Assembly: GCA_033763395.1 (NCBI GenBank)
Contig: JANRKQ010000219.1
Location: 3,867 to 67,866, forward strand
Length of the DNA: 64,000 nt
Direction of reading: 5' to 3'
DNA from: Xiheimicrobium sp033763395
GTDB taxonomy: Bacteria > Myxococcota > Myxococcia > Myxococcales > Myxococcaceae
Made by a program: the position numbers and the translations under genes. This document shows, one piece after another, positions 44,667-53,471 of the stretch; the stretch's first letter is position 1; every line of letters begins with the position of its first letter. The notes under the pieces are model-generated. The model saw only the letters and a program-made list of their open reading frames with translations, did no database searches and had not been told where the DNA came from.

Positions 44667-45867
44667 GCTGCCCTGGCCGCAGGTGTCTGGCGCGCTGGCG
44701 ACGATCACCGACCCGGCCACCATTCGTGCGCGGACCCAACACGTGCTCGACGCCGCGCTCGCCGGAGAGACGGCCTTCGCGGTCGACCTCTCGAAGCTCG
44801 GGCCCTGCGTCGACTTCGTGATGCAGGTGACGAACGAGAACTACCCGCGCGGCGACATTCCGTTTCATGGCCGGTACGAGCACCTGAAGGCGGGCGGTGT
44901 CGATCGGCTGGCGAAGCTGCTGGCGACGATGGGCCCTGCAGACCGGGTGGAGCAGGCCCGCGCGCTGGTCGATCTCGTCGTCGTCTCGGTGCTGCTCGAC
45001 GCGGGCGCCGGACCCGCGTGGACGTACGTGGAAGACGGCGTGACGTACTCACGCTCCGAGGGGCTCGCGGTGGCGTCGGCCGCGATGTTCATGGAGGGGG
45101 CGTTCAGCCACGACGGCTCCCGCCGCGTCACGGCCGAGGGCCTCGCGAAGCTCACCGTCGCGCGCGTGTCGCAAGGCATGCAGGTCTCGGCGCAGAACCC
45201 GATGACGGGCCTCGAGGGGCGCGCGACGTTGCTCAAGCGGCTCGAGACGTCGCTCCGTTCGGCGCCGGCGCTGTTCCGCGGTGGACGGCCGGGCGGAATG
45301 GTCGACGCGCTGCTCGCCCAGCCCCAGCCAGTGGCGGCGACGTCGCTGTTGCGGCTGCTCCTCTTCGGCTTCTCGACCATGTGGCCCGCGCGGGTGACGC
45401 TCGAGGGCATCGGCTTCGGAGACGTCTGGCCGTGGCGCGGCGACGGCCCCGACGCGTGGATTCCCTTTCACAAGCTCTCCCAGTGGCTCGCGTACTCGCT
45501 CGTCGAGCCGCTCGAGCACGGCGGCGTGCGCTTCACCGGCGTCGAAGAGCTCACCGGGCTGCCCGAGTACCGCAACGGCGGCCTCTTCCTCGACTTCGGG
45601 GTGTTGACGCTGCGCGATCCCACGCTGGCGACCATCGAGCTCGAGGCGTCACATCCAGCGATCATCGAGTGGCGCGCGCTCACGGTGCAGCTGCTCGATC
45701 GGGTCGGTGACGAGGTGTGCCGCCGAATGGGCAAGACAAAGCAACAGTTGCCGCTCGCGCGGGTGCTGCAGGGCGGCACCTGGAGCGCCGGGCGGGCCAT
45801 CGCGAAGCAGAAGCGACCCGGAGGCCTTCCGCCGCTGACGCTCAAGAGCGACGGCATGGTGTTCTGA
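44659..45867 (+). CDS. URC4/urg3 (DUF1688) uracil-catabolism protein
   Basis: The 402-residue product is a DUF1688 protein: DPATIRARTQHVLDAALAGE, VTNENYPRGDIPFHGRYEHL, EGLAVASAAMFMEGAFS and a C-terminal RVLQGGTWSAGRAIA. In yeast URC4 is essential for uracil degradation and works with URC1; the chemistry is unsettled. The ATG at 44659 lies inside the end of the URC1 gene, so the two are translationally coupled. No catalytic motif can be assigned by eye. Confidence 0.88.
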   Translation: MSELPWPQVSGALATITDPATIRARTQHVLDAALAGETAFAVDLSKLGPCVDFVMQVTNENYPRGDIPFHGRYEHLKAGGVDRLAKLLATMGPADRVEQARALVDLVVVSVLLDAGAGPAWTYVEDGVTYSRSEGLAVASAAMFMEGAFSHDGSRRVTAEGLAKLTVARVSQGMQVSAQNPMTGLEGRATLLKRLETSLRSAPALFRGGRPGGMVDALLAQPQPVAATSLLRLLLFGFSTMWPARVTLEGIGFGDVWPWRGDGPDAWIPFHKLSQWLAYSLVEPLEHGGVRFTGVEELTGLPEYRNGGLFLDFGVLTLRDPTLATIELEASHPAIIEWRALTVQLLDRVGDEVCRRMGKTKQQLPLARVLQGGTWSAGRAIAKQKRPGGLPPLTLKSDGMVF

Positions 45868-45889
45868 CTTTTTCGAGGGGAATTCCGAC

Positions 45890-46516
45890 ATGAAGAACGT
45901 TCACGTCATCAAGCACCCGATCATCGAGCACAAGCTCGCGCACCTGCGGAACAAGGACGCGACGCCGCACGAGTTCCGGCAGATCTTCAACGAGTTGGGC
46001 TCGATCCTCGCGTACGAGGCGACGCGCGATCTCGCGCTCACGAAGACGCCGGTCGAGACGCCGATGATGAAGACGTCGGCCTTCAAGGTGCAGGAAGAGG
46101 TCGTCGTCGCCGCCGTCCTTCGCGCCGCGGAAGGCATGTTGCCCGGCTTCATGCAGATGCTGCCGTTCGCGCACTTCGGGCACATCGGCATCTACCGCGA
46201 CAAGTTCATGAACCAGACGGTCGAGTACTACTTCAAGCTGCCGAAGACGGTGGAAGGCCGGCGGCTGATGCTCCTCGACCCCCTGCTGGCGACCGGAGAC
46301 ACCTGCCTCGCCGCGCTCGACCGCCTGAAGCAATACAAGGTGGGGCCGATCAAGGTGATCACCATCCTCTCGGCGCAGGTGGGCATCGACAAGGTGCTCG
46401 GCGCGCACCCGGACGTCGAGATCTTCACCTTGAGCATCGAGAAGGGCCTCGACGAGCGCGGCTACCTCTTGCCGGGACTGGGAGACGCCGGTGACCGACT
46501 CTTTGGCACGGTGTAG
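45890..46516 (+). CDS. upp: Uracil phosphoribosyltransferase
   Basis: A 208-residue protein of normal Upp length. The PRPP loop is LMLLDPLLATGDTCLAALDR (about 126-145), and the uracil-binding C-terminus GYLLPGLGDAGDRLFGTV (191-208) is intact. It makes UMP from uracil and PRPP. In this operon it supplies the nucleotide for URC1/URC4, as URC6 does in yeast, rather than acting only in salvage. A GAGGGG lies about 13 bases upstream of the ATG. Confidence 0.93.
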   Translation: MKNVHVIKHPIIEHKLAHLRNKDATPHEFRQIFNELGSILAYEATRDLALTKTPVETPMMKTSAFKVQEEVVVAAVLRAAEGMLPGFMQMLPFAHFGHIGIYRDKFMNQTVEYYFKLPKTVEGRRLMLLDPLLATGDTCLAALDRLKQYKVGPIKVITILSAQVGIDKVLGAHPDVEIFTLSIEKGLDERGYLLPGLGDAGDRLFGTV

Positions 46517-47141
46517 GGCGCTCTTCGCCTCGGGCCGGCGCGTGCTGGTGGGCGTCGCAGGCGGCTCGGGTTCGGGCAAGACGACGCTCGCGCAAGAGCT
46601 GGTGCGGGCCTTCGGTGACGAGCACGGCTGCCTCGTCATGCAGGACTCGTTCTACATCGACCAATCCGCGCGCTTCGACGGTGACGGCGGCAGCGTGAAC
46701 TTCGACCACCCCTCGAGCCTCGACTTCGGGTTGCTCGAGTCGCAGCTGCGGGCGCTCCGCGACGGGCGAGGCGTCGAGGTGCCCATCTACGACTTCGCGA
46801 CCCACCGCCGGCTGGCTCGCACGGAGCCGCTCTCATCCCGCCCGCTCGTGGTGGTCGACGGCACGCTCATTCTCGATGCCGCGAACGTGCGTGGCTTGTT
46901 CGACGTCGCGGTGTTCGTCGAGTGTGAAGAAGACGTACGCTTCAACCGTCGCCTCGAGCGCGACGTGCGCGAGCGCGGCCGGACGACCGACGGGGTGCAC
47001 AAGCAGTTCTTCCGGCAGGTGAAGCCGATGCACGACGCGTACGTCGAGCCGTCGAAGCAGCACGCGCACCTGAAGGTCTCGGGTATCGAGCCGCTCGAGG
47101 CGTCGATGCGATCCGTACTCGAGGTGTTGTCCCAGCGGTGA
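46491..47141 (+). CDS. udk: Uridine kinase family protein
   Basis: A 216-residue P-loop kinase. Walker A is GVAGGSGSGKTT at 21-32, followed by MQDSFYID and NFDHPSSLDF, which are uridine-kinase landmarks; RLERDVRERGRTTDGV is the lid region. It phosphorylates uridine (and cytidine) to the monophosphate, a second entry to the URC pathway. It starts at GTG 46491, 26 bases inside the upp gene. The stop overlaps the next gene's GTG (GTGA). Confidence 0.9.
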   Translation: MTDSLARCRALFASGRRVLVGVAGGSGSGKTTLAQELVRAFGDEHGCLVMQDSFYIDQSARFDGDGGSVNFDHPSSLDFGLLESQLRALRDGRGVEVPIYDFATHRRLARTEPLSSRPLVVVDGTLILDAANVRGLFDVAVFVECEEDVRFNRRLERDVRERGRTTDGVHKQFFRQVKPMHDAYVEPSKQHAHLKVSGIEPLEASMRSVLEVLSQR

Positions 47142-47898
47142 CGACCGTGCCCATCGATCGTGTCGCGGCGACCCGACGTCCACAGCGGAAGCGCCAGGGC
47201 TCTCAGCGTTGGCACCGGCTGCTCTTCGTGCACTGGGAGTGCCCGCGTCGGTGCTGCGCCCACTCGTCGATCCGCGGCTGACGCTCGATGACTTCGAGGG
47301 CCGGTACTTCGTGGGCCTCGTGCCGTTCACCATGCAGCGGGTGCGGCCCTACGACTGGCTCCCGTCGATGCCGACGGCGACGACCTTCGGCGAGATCAAC
47401 CTGCGCACCTCCGTGCACCTCGACGGCCAGGAGCCGGGCGTCTGGTTCTTCAGCCTCGACGCGCACTCGTCGCTCGCCGTGGCGGCCGCGCGCACGCTCT
47501 GGCACCTGCCGTACTTCCGCAGCGACATGGCGTGTGAGGACGATGGGCAGACCGTCTCGTGGACGTCGCGCCGACGCTGGCCGTCGCCGAAGGCGAGCGA
47601 CTTCTCGGTGCGCTATCGCGTCGGTGCCCCGATTCTGCCACCGCCGCCCGGCAGCCTCGAGTTCTTCCTCGCCGAGCGGTACCAGTTCTACACGACGCGC
47701 GGATCTTCCCTGCTGCGCGCGCGCGTGCACCATGCGCCCTGCCCGCTCCACCTCGCCCATGACGTCGAGGTGAACCCCGCGCTCCTCGATGCCGCAGGGC
47801 TGCCGTCGAACGGAGCTCGCACCGTCGACCTGTTCAGTCCCGGGGTCGACGTCGACATCTTCTCCATGGAGACCGTCGACGCCCCCGTGCGTTCATAG
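47138..47898 (+). pseudogene. DUF2071 (YqjF-like) protein, broken by one missing base near 47239
   Basis: From GTG 47138, which overlaps the udk stop as GTGA, the frame reads 34 residues ending SQRWHRLLFVHWE. This is the conserved DUF2071 opening. It then goes out of frame and stops near 47281. The continuation VPASVLRPLVDPRLTLDDFE is found one frame over, and from there the family sequence is complete to 47898 (NLRTSVHLDGQEPGVWFFSL; YFRSDMACEDDG; FFLAERYQFYT). One extra G after 47239 restores HWE-VPASVL. DUF2071 proteins resemble acetoacetate decarboxylase folds; their substrates are unknown. This is either a real frameshift or a sequencing error. Confidence 0.75.
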
Positions 47899-47993
47899 CC
47901 AGCGTCCTGAGCGCTCCGGCGCCTCGCGGTCGCCCAACGCCCAACGCGCGAGCGGGCTGGCCCGTCTCGACGCGACCGGACCCTTGAGCGTCG

Positions 47994-48878
47994 TCAGCGC
48001 ACCCTCAGGCGCGGGCGGGAGTGCTCGCGCGGGGTCATGATCTCGAGCGACAGATCCATCGCGCGCGCCGAGTGCGTGAGCGCGCCCATCGACACGTAGT
48101 CGACGCCGAACTTCGCCAGCGCGGGCAGCCGCTCGAGCGTGATGCCGCCGGACACCTCGAGCTCACAGCGCCCATCGGCCACCTGCACGGCCTCGACGAT
48201 CTGCGCGTCGGTCATGTTGTCGAGCATCACGATGTCGGCGCCCGACTCGATGGCCTCTTCGAGCTGCGCGAGCGAGGTCACCTCGATCTCGATCTTCACC
48301 AGCCGCGGCGCGTTCTCCTTCGCGCGCTTGAGCGCCTCCTTCACCGAGCCGCCGACCGCCGCGATGTGGTTGTCCTTGATGAGCACGCCGTCGAAGAGCC
48401 CGATGCGGTGGTTCGTGCCGCCGCCGTGGCGAACGGCCGCCTTCGAGAGGCCGCGCAGGCCCGGCGTCGTCTTGCGCGTATCGAGGATGCGCAGCTTCGT
48501 GCCGCGAACGCTGCCGATGACGCCGACGGCCTTCGACGTCATGGTCGCGATGCCAGACAACCGCTGCACCAGGTTGAGCGCCGTCCGTTCGCCCGCCAGC
48601 AGCGCGCGCAACGGCCCCTCGAGCTTCGCGACCCGCTGCTTCTTGAGCGTCTTGTCTCCGTCGCCGAGATCGAAGTCGAGCTCGACCGACGGATCGAGCC
48701 GCTTGAACACCTGCGCGAAGACCGACAGGCCCGAGAGCACCAGCTCTTCCTTCGCCCAGAGCTCCGCCTTGCCGTGCGCAGCCGCGGGCACCAGCGCCTC
48801 GGTCGTGACGTCGCCTGCCGAGCCCAGATCCTCGTCGAGGGCGAGGTCGATCAGTCGCTCGATGAAGTGGTCGCGCAT
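47994..48878 (-). CDS. nadC: Nicotinate-nucleotide pyrophosphorylase (carboxylating)
   Basis: The 294-residue protein is a full-length NadC with the quinolinate/PRPP site residues: DTRKTTPGLR (133-142), HGGGTNHRIGLFDGVLIKDN H (151-171), IEIEVTSLAQLEEAIESGAD, and EVSGGITLERL. It converts quinolinate and PRPP to nicotinate mononucleotide in NAD biosynthesis. The start lies seven bases after the valS stop, so the two are cotranscribed. No nadA/nadB is adjacent. The C-terminus is extended by a short Arg-rich tail. Confidence 0.95.
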   Translation of the reverse strand: MRDHFIERLIDLALDEDLGSAGDVTTEALVPAAAHGKAELWAKEELVLSGLSVFAQVFKRLDPSVELDFDLGDGDKTLKKQRVAKLEGPLRALLAGERTALNLVQRLSGIATMTSKAVGVIGSVRGTKLRILDTRKTTPGLRGLSKAAVRHGGGTNHRIGLFDGVLIKDNHIAAVGGSVKEALKRAKENAPRLVKIEIEVTSLAQLEEAIESGADIVMLDNMTDAQIVEAVQVADGRCELEVSGGITLERLPALAKFGVDYVSMGALTHSARAMDLSLEIMTPREHSRPRLRVR

Positions 48879-48885
48879 GGGTGGG

Positions 48886-51800
48886 TCACCGCTTCTTCTT
48901 CGGGGCGGGCTTCTTCGCCGACGGCTTCTTCACCGGAGCCTTCTTCGCAGCGGGCTTCTTCTTCGGTGCCGCCTTCTTCGCGACGGGCTTCTTCTTCGAT
49001 GCCGCCTTCTTCGCGCTCGGCTGCTTCTTGCCGGAAGCCTTCGTGGCCGTGGGCGTCTTCTTCGGCGCAGCCTTCGGCTTTGCGGCGGGCTTCTTCTTCA
49101 CCGGCCGCTCGGCCACCTCTTCTTCCTTCGCGGCGTTGAACTCGCGCACGGCGTCATCGACCAGGCCCATGCCCATGTAGGCGACGCCGAGGTCGCGATG
49201 GTCCTGCGACGACAGGCCCTCCTTCGTGCCCTCGCGGAGCTTGTCGAGCGCCTCCTTCACCTGCTGGTCCGGGTCGGCCGGCACGGTGACGCCAGAGAGC
49301 TCTTCTTTGAGCTCCTCCTCGAGGTTCACGGGCCCGGCCGCCGGCGGAGCCACCTTCACCTCGACGGGCGCGATGCGCTTGAGGTTGTCCTGGAGCTTGC
49401 CGATCCGGCCCTCGAGCTCGGCGATGCGGGCGCGATCCTTCTCCACGACGTCGGCGGGCGCGCGCTGCGCGTAGTTCGGGTTCTCGAACTTCTTCTGGAT
49501 CTGCGCGATCTCGGCCTCGGACTTGCCGATTTCCTTCTTGAGCCGCTCGCGCTCCTCGGCGAGGTCGACGATGCCGGCGAGCGGCACGAAGATCTCCATG
49601 CCCTTGCGGATCTCGGCCGCGGCCTGCGGCGGCTTGGTGCCCAGCGGCTCGACCGACAGCTTCGCCAGCCCACACAGCGGCATCACGTAGCGCTTGTAGG
49701 TCTCGACGGTACCGCGCACCGTCACGTCGTCGCTCTGCACCATCGCCTCGATGCGCAGCGACGGCGCCAGGTTCGACTCACCACGAATGGTGCGCACGCC
49801 GTCGATCACCGTGATGAGCGGCTCCATCGTGCGCTCGGCGGTCTCGTCGCGCAGGCGCTCATCGGGCTTCGGGAACTCGGCGATGCAGATCGAGTTCACC
49901 GTGCGCGCCATCGGCAGCTTCTGCCAGATCTCCTCGGTGATGAACGGCGCGAACGGGTGCAACAGCCGCATCACCCGGTCGAGACAGAACACGAGCGTGG
50001 CGCGGGTCGACTCCTTCGCCTGCGCGTCGTCGCCGTACAGCGAGCCCTTCGACAGCTCGATGTACCAGTCGCAGAACTCGCCCCAGAGGAACTGGTACAG
50101 CGTCGAGGCGGCGTCGCTGAAGGCGTAGCGCTCGAGCGCCTCACCGGTCTCGCGCACGGCCACGTCGAGGCGTGACAGAATCCACCGGTCGGCGAGCGAG
50201 AGCGGGCGCTCCCGAATGAACACGCGGCCGTCTTCCTGGAAGTCGCCCAGGTTCATCAGCGCGAAGCGCGCCGCGTTCCAGATCTTGTTGCAGAAGGCCT
50301 TGTAGCCACCGATGCGATCGATCGAGAGCTTGATGTCACGGCCCTGCTGCGTGAGCGCCGCGAGCGTGAAGCGCAGCGCGTCGGCGCCCATCGGCTCGAG
50401 CCCCTTCGGGAACTTGTTCTTGATGCTCGCCGGCAGGCGCTCGGGCGGCGCGCCCTGGATGATGTCGAGGGGATCGATGACGTTCCCCTTCGTCTTCGAC
50501 ATCTTCTCGCCCTTCTCGTCCCGCACCATCGCGTGCAGGTAGACGGTGCGGAAGGGCACGTCGTCCATGAAGTGCAGGCCCATCATCATCATCCGGGCGA
50601 CCCAGAAGAAGATGATGTCGTGGCCGGTCTCCATCACCTGGTTGGGGTACCAGGTCTTGAGATCCTTCGAGTTCACGTCGGGCCAGCCGAGGGTCGAGAA
50701 CGGCCACAGCGCCGAGCTGAACCAGGTGTCGAGCACGTCGGGGTCCTGCACCCACTGGCCTTCGGCCGGTGGCTCCTTGCCCACCACCGGCGTCGACTTC
50801 TCGAAGTCCACCGTGCTGTCGGGGCCGACCGGGAACCACGCGGGGATCTGGTGGCCCCACCACAGCTGCCGCGACACGCACCAGTCCTGGATGTTCTCGA
50901 GCCAGCGGTTGAACGTCGCCGTCCACTGATCGGGCACGAACCGGGTGCGCCCGTCCGCGACGGCCTTCAGCGCACGCTCGGCGAGCGGCTTCGTCTTCAC
51001 GTACCACTGCGGCGACAGCCGCGGCTCCACCGGCACGCCGGAGCGCTGTGACTTCGCGAGCGGCAGCTTGTGCGGCTTCTCCTCGACGAGCAGCTCGAGG
51101 GCCTTGAGATCCTCGAGCACCTTCTTGCGCGCGGCGAACCGCTCGAGCCCCTGGTAGGGCCCGCCGTTCTCGTTCACGAACGCCGTCTCGGTGAAGATGT
51201 TGATCATCGGCAGGCCGTGCCGCAGGCCCGTGGCGTAGTCGTTGTGGTCGTGCGCCGGCGTCACCTTCACCACGCCAGTGCCGAACTTCGGGTCGACGAG
51301 CTGGCCGTCGGCGATGATCGGGATCTTCCGGCCCACGAGCGGCAGCACGACGTTCTTCCCGATGAGGTGCTTGTAGCGCTCGTCCTCGGGGTGCACGGCC
51401 ACCGCGGTGTCACCGAGCATCGTCTCGGGCCGGGTGGTGGCGACGATGAGCTTCTCGGCCGAGTCCTCGACCGGGTACGCGATGCTCCAGAGCGTGCCGT
51501 TCGTGTCTTCGTTCTCGACCTCGAGATCCGACAGCGCCGTGCGCAGCACCGGGTCCCAGTTGATGAGGCGGTTGGCGCGGTAGATGAGCCCGTCTTTGTG
51601 GAGGCGAACGAAGACCTCCTTCACGGCCTCGGACACGCCGGCGTCCATCGTGAAGCGCTCGCGGGACCAGTCGAGCGAGGCGCCGAGGATCCGGTGCTGC
51701 TGGCCGATGCGCTCGCCGTACTGCTTCTTCCAGGCCCACACGCGCTCGAGGAAGGCCTCACGACCGAGATCGTGCCGCGTCTTCTTCTCGGTCTTCATCA

Positions 51801-52095
51801 ACTCCTTCTCGACGACCATCTGCGTCGCGATGCCGGCGTGATCGGTGCCGGGGAGCCACAGGCAGTTGAAGCCATTCATGCGCTTCCACCGCGTCAGGAT
51901 GTCCTGGATGGTGGCGGTGAGCGCGTGCCCGAGGTGCAGGCTGCCGGTGACGTTCGGCGGCGGCAGCACGATGCAGAACGGCGGCTTCTTCGAGTCCGGA
52001 TCGGCGGTGAAGAGGCCGGCGTCGAGCCACTCCTTCGACCAGCGGGCTTCGACCTCGGTGGGCTCGTACGACTTCGACAATTCAGCGGAGCTCAT
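48886..52095 (-). CDS. valS: Valyl-tRNA synthetase with a TPR-like and histone-H1-like C-terminal extension
   Basis: 1069 residues from the ATG at 52095. The core is complete: HLGH at 54-57 (HIGH), editing domain about 200-340, KMSKT at 531-535, anticodon-binding domain to about 810, and the ValRS C-terminal coiled coil at 840-905. ValRS normally stops about there. Here a linker with acidic helices (910-940), a short TPR-like segment (943-990: LRDLGVAYMGMGLVDDAVRE-type) and a tail of about 70 residues of Lys, Ala and Pro (997-1069, repeated AKKAAPKKKPAAKK) are appended in frame. The tail resembles histone H1 and the KTR-rich tails of some bacterial proteins. nadC follows directly downstream. 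Confidence 0.95.
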   Translation of the reverse strand: MSSAELSKSYEPTEVEARWSKEWLDAGLFTADPDSKKPPFCIVLPPPNVTGSLHLGHALTATIQDILTRWKRMNGFNCLWLPGTDHAGIATQMVVEKELMKTEKKTRHDLGREAFLERVWAWKKQYGERIGQQHRILGASLDWSRERFTMDAGVSEAVKEVFVRLHKDGLIYRANRLINWDPVLRTALSDLEVENEDTNGTLWSIAYPVEDSAEKLIVATTRPETMLGDTAVAVHPEDERYKHLIGKNVVLPLVGRKIPIIADGQLVDPKFGTGVVKVTPAHDHNDYATGLRHGLPMINIFTETAFVNENGGPYQGLERFAARKKVLEDLKALELLVEEKPHKLPLAKSQRSGVPVEPRLSPQWYVKTKPLAERALKAVADGRTRFVPDQWTATFNRWLENIQDWCVSRQLWWGHQIPAWFPVGPDSTVDFEKSTPVVGKEPPAEGQWVQDPDVLDTWFSSALWPFSTLGWPDVNSKDLKTWYPNQVMETGHDIIFFWVARMMMMGLHFMDDVPFRTVYLHAMVRDEKGEKMSKTKGNVIDPLDIIQGAPPERLPASIKNKFPKGLEPMGADALRFTLAALTQQGRDIKLSIDRIGGYKAFCNKIWNAARFALMNLGDFQEDGRVFIRERPLSLADRWILSRLDVAVRETGEALERYAFSDAASTLYQFLWGEFCDWYIELSKGSLYGDDAQAKESTRATLVFCLDRVMRLLHPFAPFITEEIWQKLPMARTVNSICIAEFPKPDERLRDETAERTMEPLITVIDGVRTIRGESNLAPSLRIEAMVQSDDVTVRGTVETYKRYVMPLCGLAKLSVEPLGTKPPQAAAEIRKGMEIFVPLAGIVDLAEERERLKKEIGKSEAEIAQIQKKFENPNYAQRAPADVVEKDRARIAELEGRIGKLQDNLKRIAPVEVKVAPPAAGPVNLEEELKEELSGVTVPADPDQQVKEALDKLREGTKEGLSSQDHRDLGVAYMGMGLVDDAVREFNAAKEEEVAERPVKKKPAAKPKAAPKKTPTATKASGKKQPSAKKAASKKKPVAKKAAPKKKPAAKKAPVKKPSAKKPAPKKKR

Positions 52096-52135
52096 GGTGT
52101 TTTCGCCTGACAAAGGGCCTCGACGCGGCCAACGG

Positions 52136-52169
52136 AAAAACGGCGTCGACCCGTGTGGAATCGACGCCG
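52136..52169 (-). terminator. Rho-independent terminator of the response regulator gene
   Basis: On the minus strand the perfect nine-base stem cggcgtcga (52169-52161) / tcgacgccg (52149-52141), with an 11-base loop, is followed by five T residues (52140-52136). It lies 40 bases past the stop of the response regulator and before valS. Confidence 0.85.
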
Positions 52170-52209
52170 CTTTCTGACACATCTGACTCTCAAGACAACG
52201 GAAGGAAGG

Positions 52210-53361
52210 TCACGCCAGCCCCTTCGCCTCGCGCTCCTTGATGAGGCGATCGAGCTCTTCGCGAATGATGGTCTCGGCGAGCTGGGGCACGACTTCCCAG
52301 GCGATCTTCTCGATGACCTCTTTCGACGCGGCAGAGAGTGCGGCGCGCAGCGCAGCCTCGCCCCCATCGGCGGGCTTGTCGTCGAGCGAGAGCGACTCGG
52401 TGGGCGCCTGCTGCGGCGGCGGGCGCATCGGCTGGCCGGGCATCGGCGGGCGGCCCTGCATCGGGCCTCCCGGGGGCGGCGCACCGAGGCCAAAGGGGTC
52501 GCGGCGCATCGGCTGCCCCGGCATCGGCTGACCACCAGGCGGGCGCGGCAAGCCTCCCGGCATTCCCGGCGGCGGCATGCCCGGCCCCGGCATTCCCGGA
52601 GGACGCGCCATGCCCGGCGGCGGCATGCCCGGCCCCGGCATTCCTGGCGGACGCGCCATGCCCGGCGGCGGCATGCCCGGCATTCCCGGCGGGCGCATGC
52701 CCGGCTGCGTTCCCGGCGGAATGCCACCCGGAGGCCCCGGCGGACGCGGCATGCCCGGCCCCGGCACCCCTGGCGGACGCGGAATGCCCGGCTGCGTGCC
52801 CTGCGGAATGCCGCCCGGCATCCCCGGCCCGGGCGGACGCGGCATGCCCGGCCCCGGCCCCATCGGCGGACGCGCGATGCCCGGCTGGGTGCCCATCGGA
52901 ATGCCCGTCGGCGGCGGCGCCACTGGCGGACGCGCCACGGGTGCAGCGCCCGTCGACACCGGAGACACGGTGCTGATGGGCGCCGCGCCGGGCGCCATGC
53001 CCACGAGGTTTCGCACGCGGTCCATGAAGCTCTGGCTGTCGAAGGGCTTGACGATGTGCGCGCTCGCGCCCGAGGCCCGCGCGCGGTTCTCGTCGAACGG
53101 CTCGAAGGTGCCCGCGAGCAGCAGCACCGGCGTGTGCGCCAGCGACGGGTCGGTGCGCACGGCCTGCGCCACGTCGTAGCCCGTCTTGCCCGGCATCATG
53201 CAGTCGGCGATGACGAGGTCGGGCCGCAGCTCGCGCGCCTTGTTGATGGCGTCGACGCCGTTGTCGACCATCGTGACGGTGAAGTCCTCGTGCGCGAACA
53301 CCATGCCGATGGCTTTGCGCATGGTGATGGAATCGTCGGCGACCAGCACGCTCTTGGGCAT
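52210..53361 (-). CDS. RomR-like response regulator with Pro/Gly/Met-rich linker
   Basis: 383 residues from the ATG at 53361. An N-terminal receiver domain (1-120) has the acidic pair D9/D10, phospho-acceptor D53 (VIADCMMPG), T85 and K105 (IVKPFD). A linker of about 200 residues consists of Pro, Gly and Met repeats. A conserved amphipathic C-terminal helix EVIEKIAWEVVPQLAETIIREELDRL-type ends the protein (written here in part: KEVIEKIAWEVVPQLAET). This layout is that of RomR, the polarity regulator of Myxococcus gliding, and of related delta-proteobacterial regulators. Whether it is RomR itself cannot be decided without alignment. No histidine kinase is adjacent. It has its own terminator. 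Confidence 0.8.
   Translation of the reverse strand: MPKSVLVADDSITMRKAIGMVFAHEDFTVTMVDNGVDAINKARELRPDLVIADCMMPGKTGYDVAQAVRTDPSLAHTPVLLLAGTFEPFDENRARASGASAHIVKPFDSQSFMDRVRNLVGMAPGAAPISTVSPVSTGAAPVARPPVAPPPTGIPMGTQPGIARPPMGPGPGMPRPPGPGMPGGIPQGTQPGIPRPPGVPGPGMPRPPGPPGGIPPGTQPGMRPPGMPGMPPPGMARPPGMPGPGMPPPGMARPPGMPGPGMPPPGMPGGLPRPPGGQPMPGQPMRRDPFGLGAPPPGGPMQGRPPMPGQPMRPPPQQAPTESLSLDDKPADGGEAALRAALSAASKEVIEKIAWEVVPQLAETIIREELDRLIKEREAKGLA
52555..52900 (-). repeat. Tandem repeat coding for the Pro/Gly/Met linker
   Basis: The linker is built of near-identical short units, such as PGMPGPGMPPPGMARPP repeated. The clearest DNA copies are at about 52565-52660, two adjacent units of about 48 bases that differ at a few positions. 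The length may vary between strains. Confidence 0.7.
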
Positions 53362-53471
53362 CTTCGAAGCTCTTTCGTCGAACCGGGAAAAACCCCGGCG
53401 AAATGGCAACTTGAGTGTAGGTGGCCGCTGCCGTGTCGCCAAGAAAAGGACGCTCGGGCCCCCATGCTCGG

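Noticed and set aside
52555..52900. CRISPR-like or regulatory repeat array
   Set aside because: The repeats are in frame inside the response-regulator gene and code for a Pro/Gly/Met linker without unique spacers.
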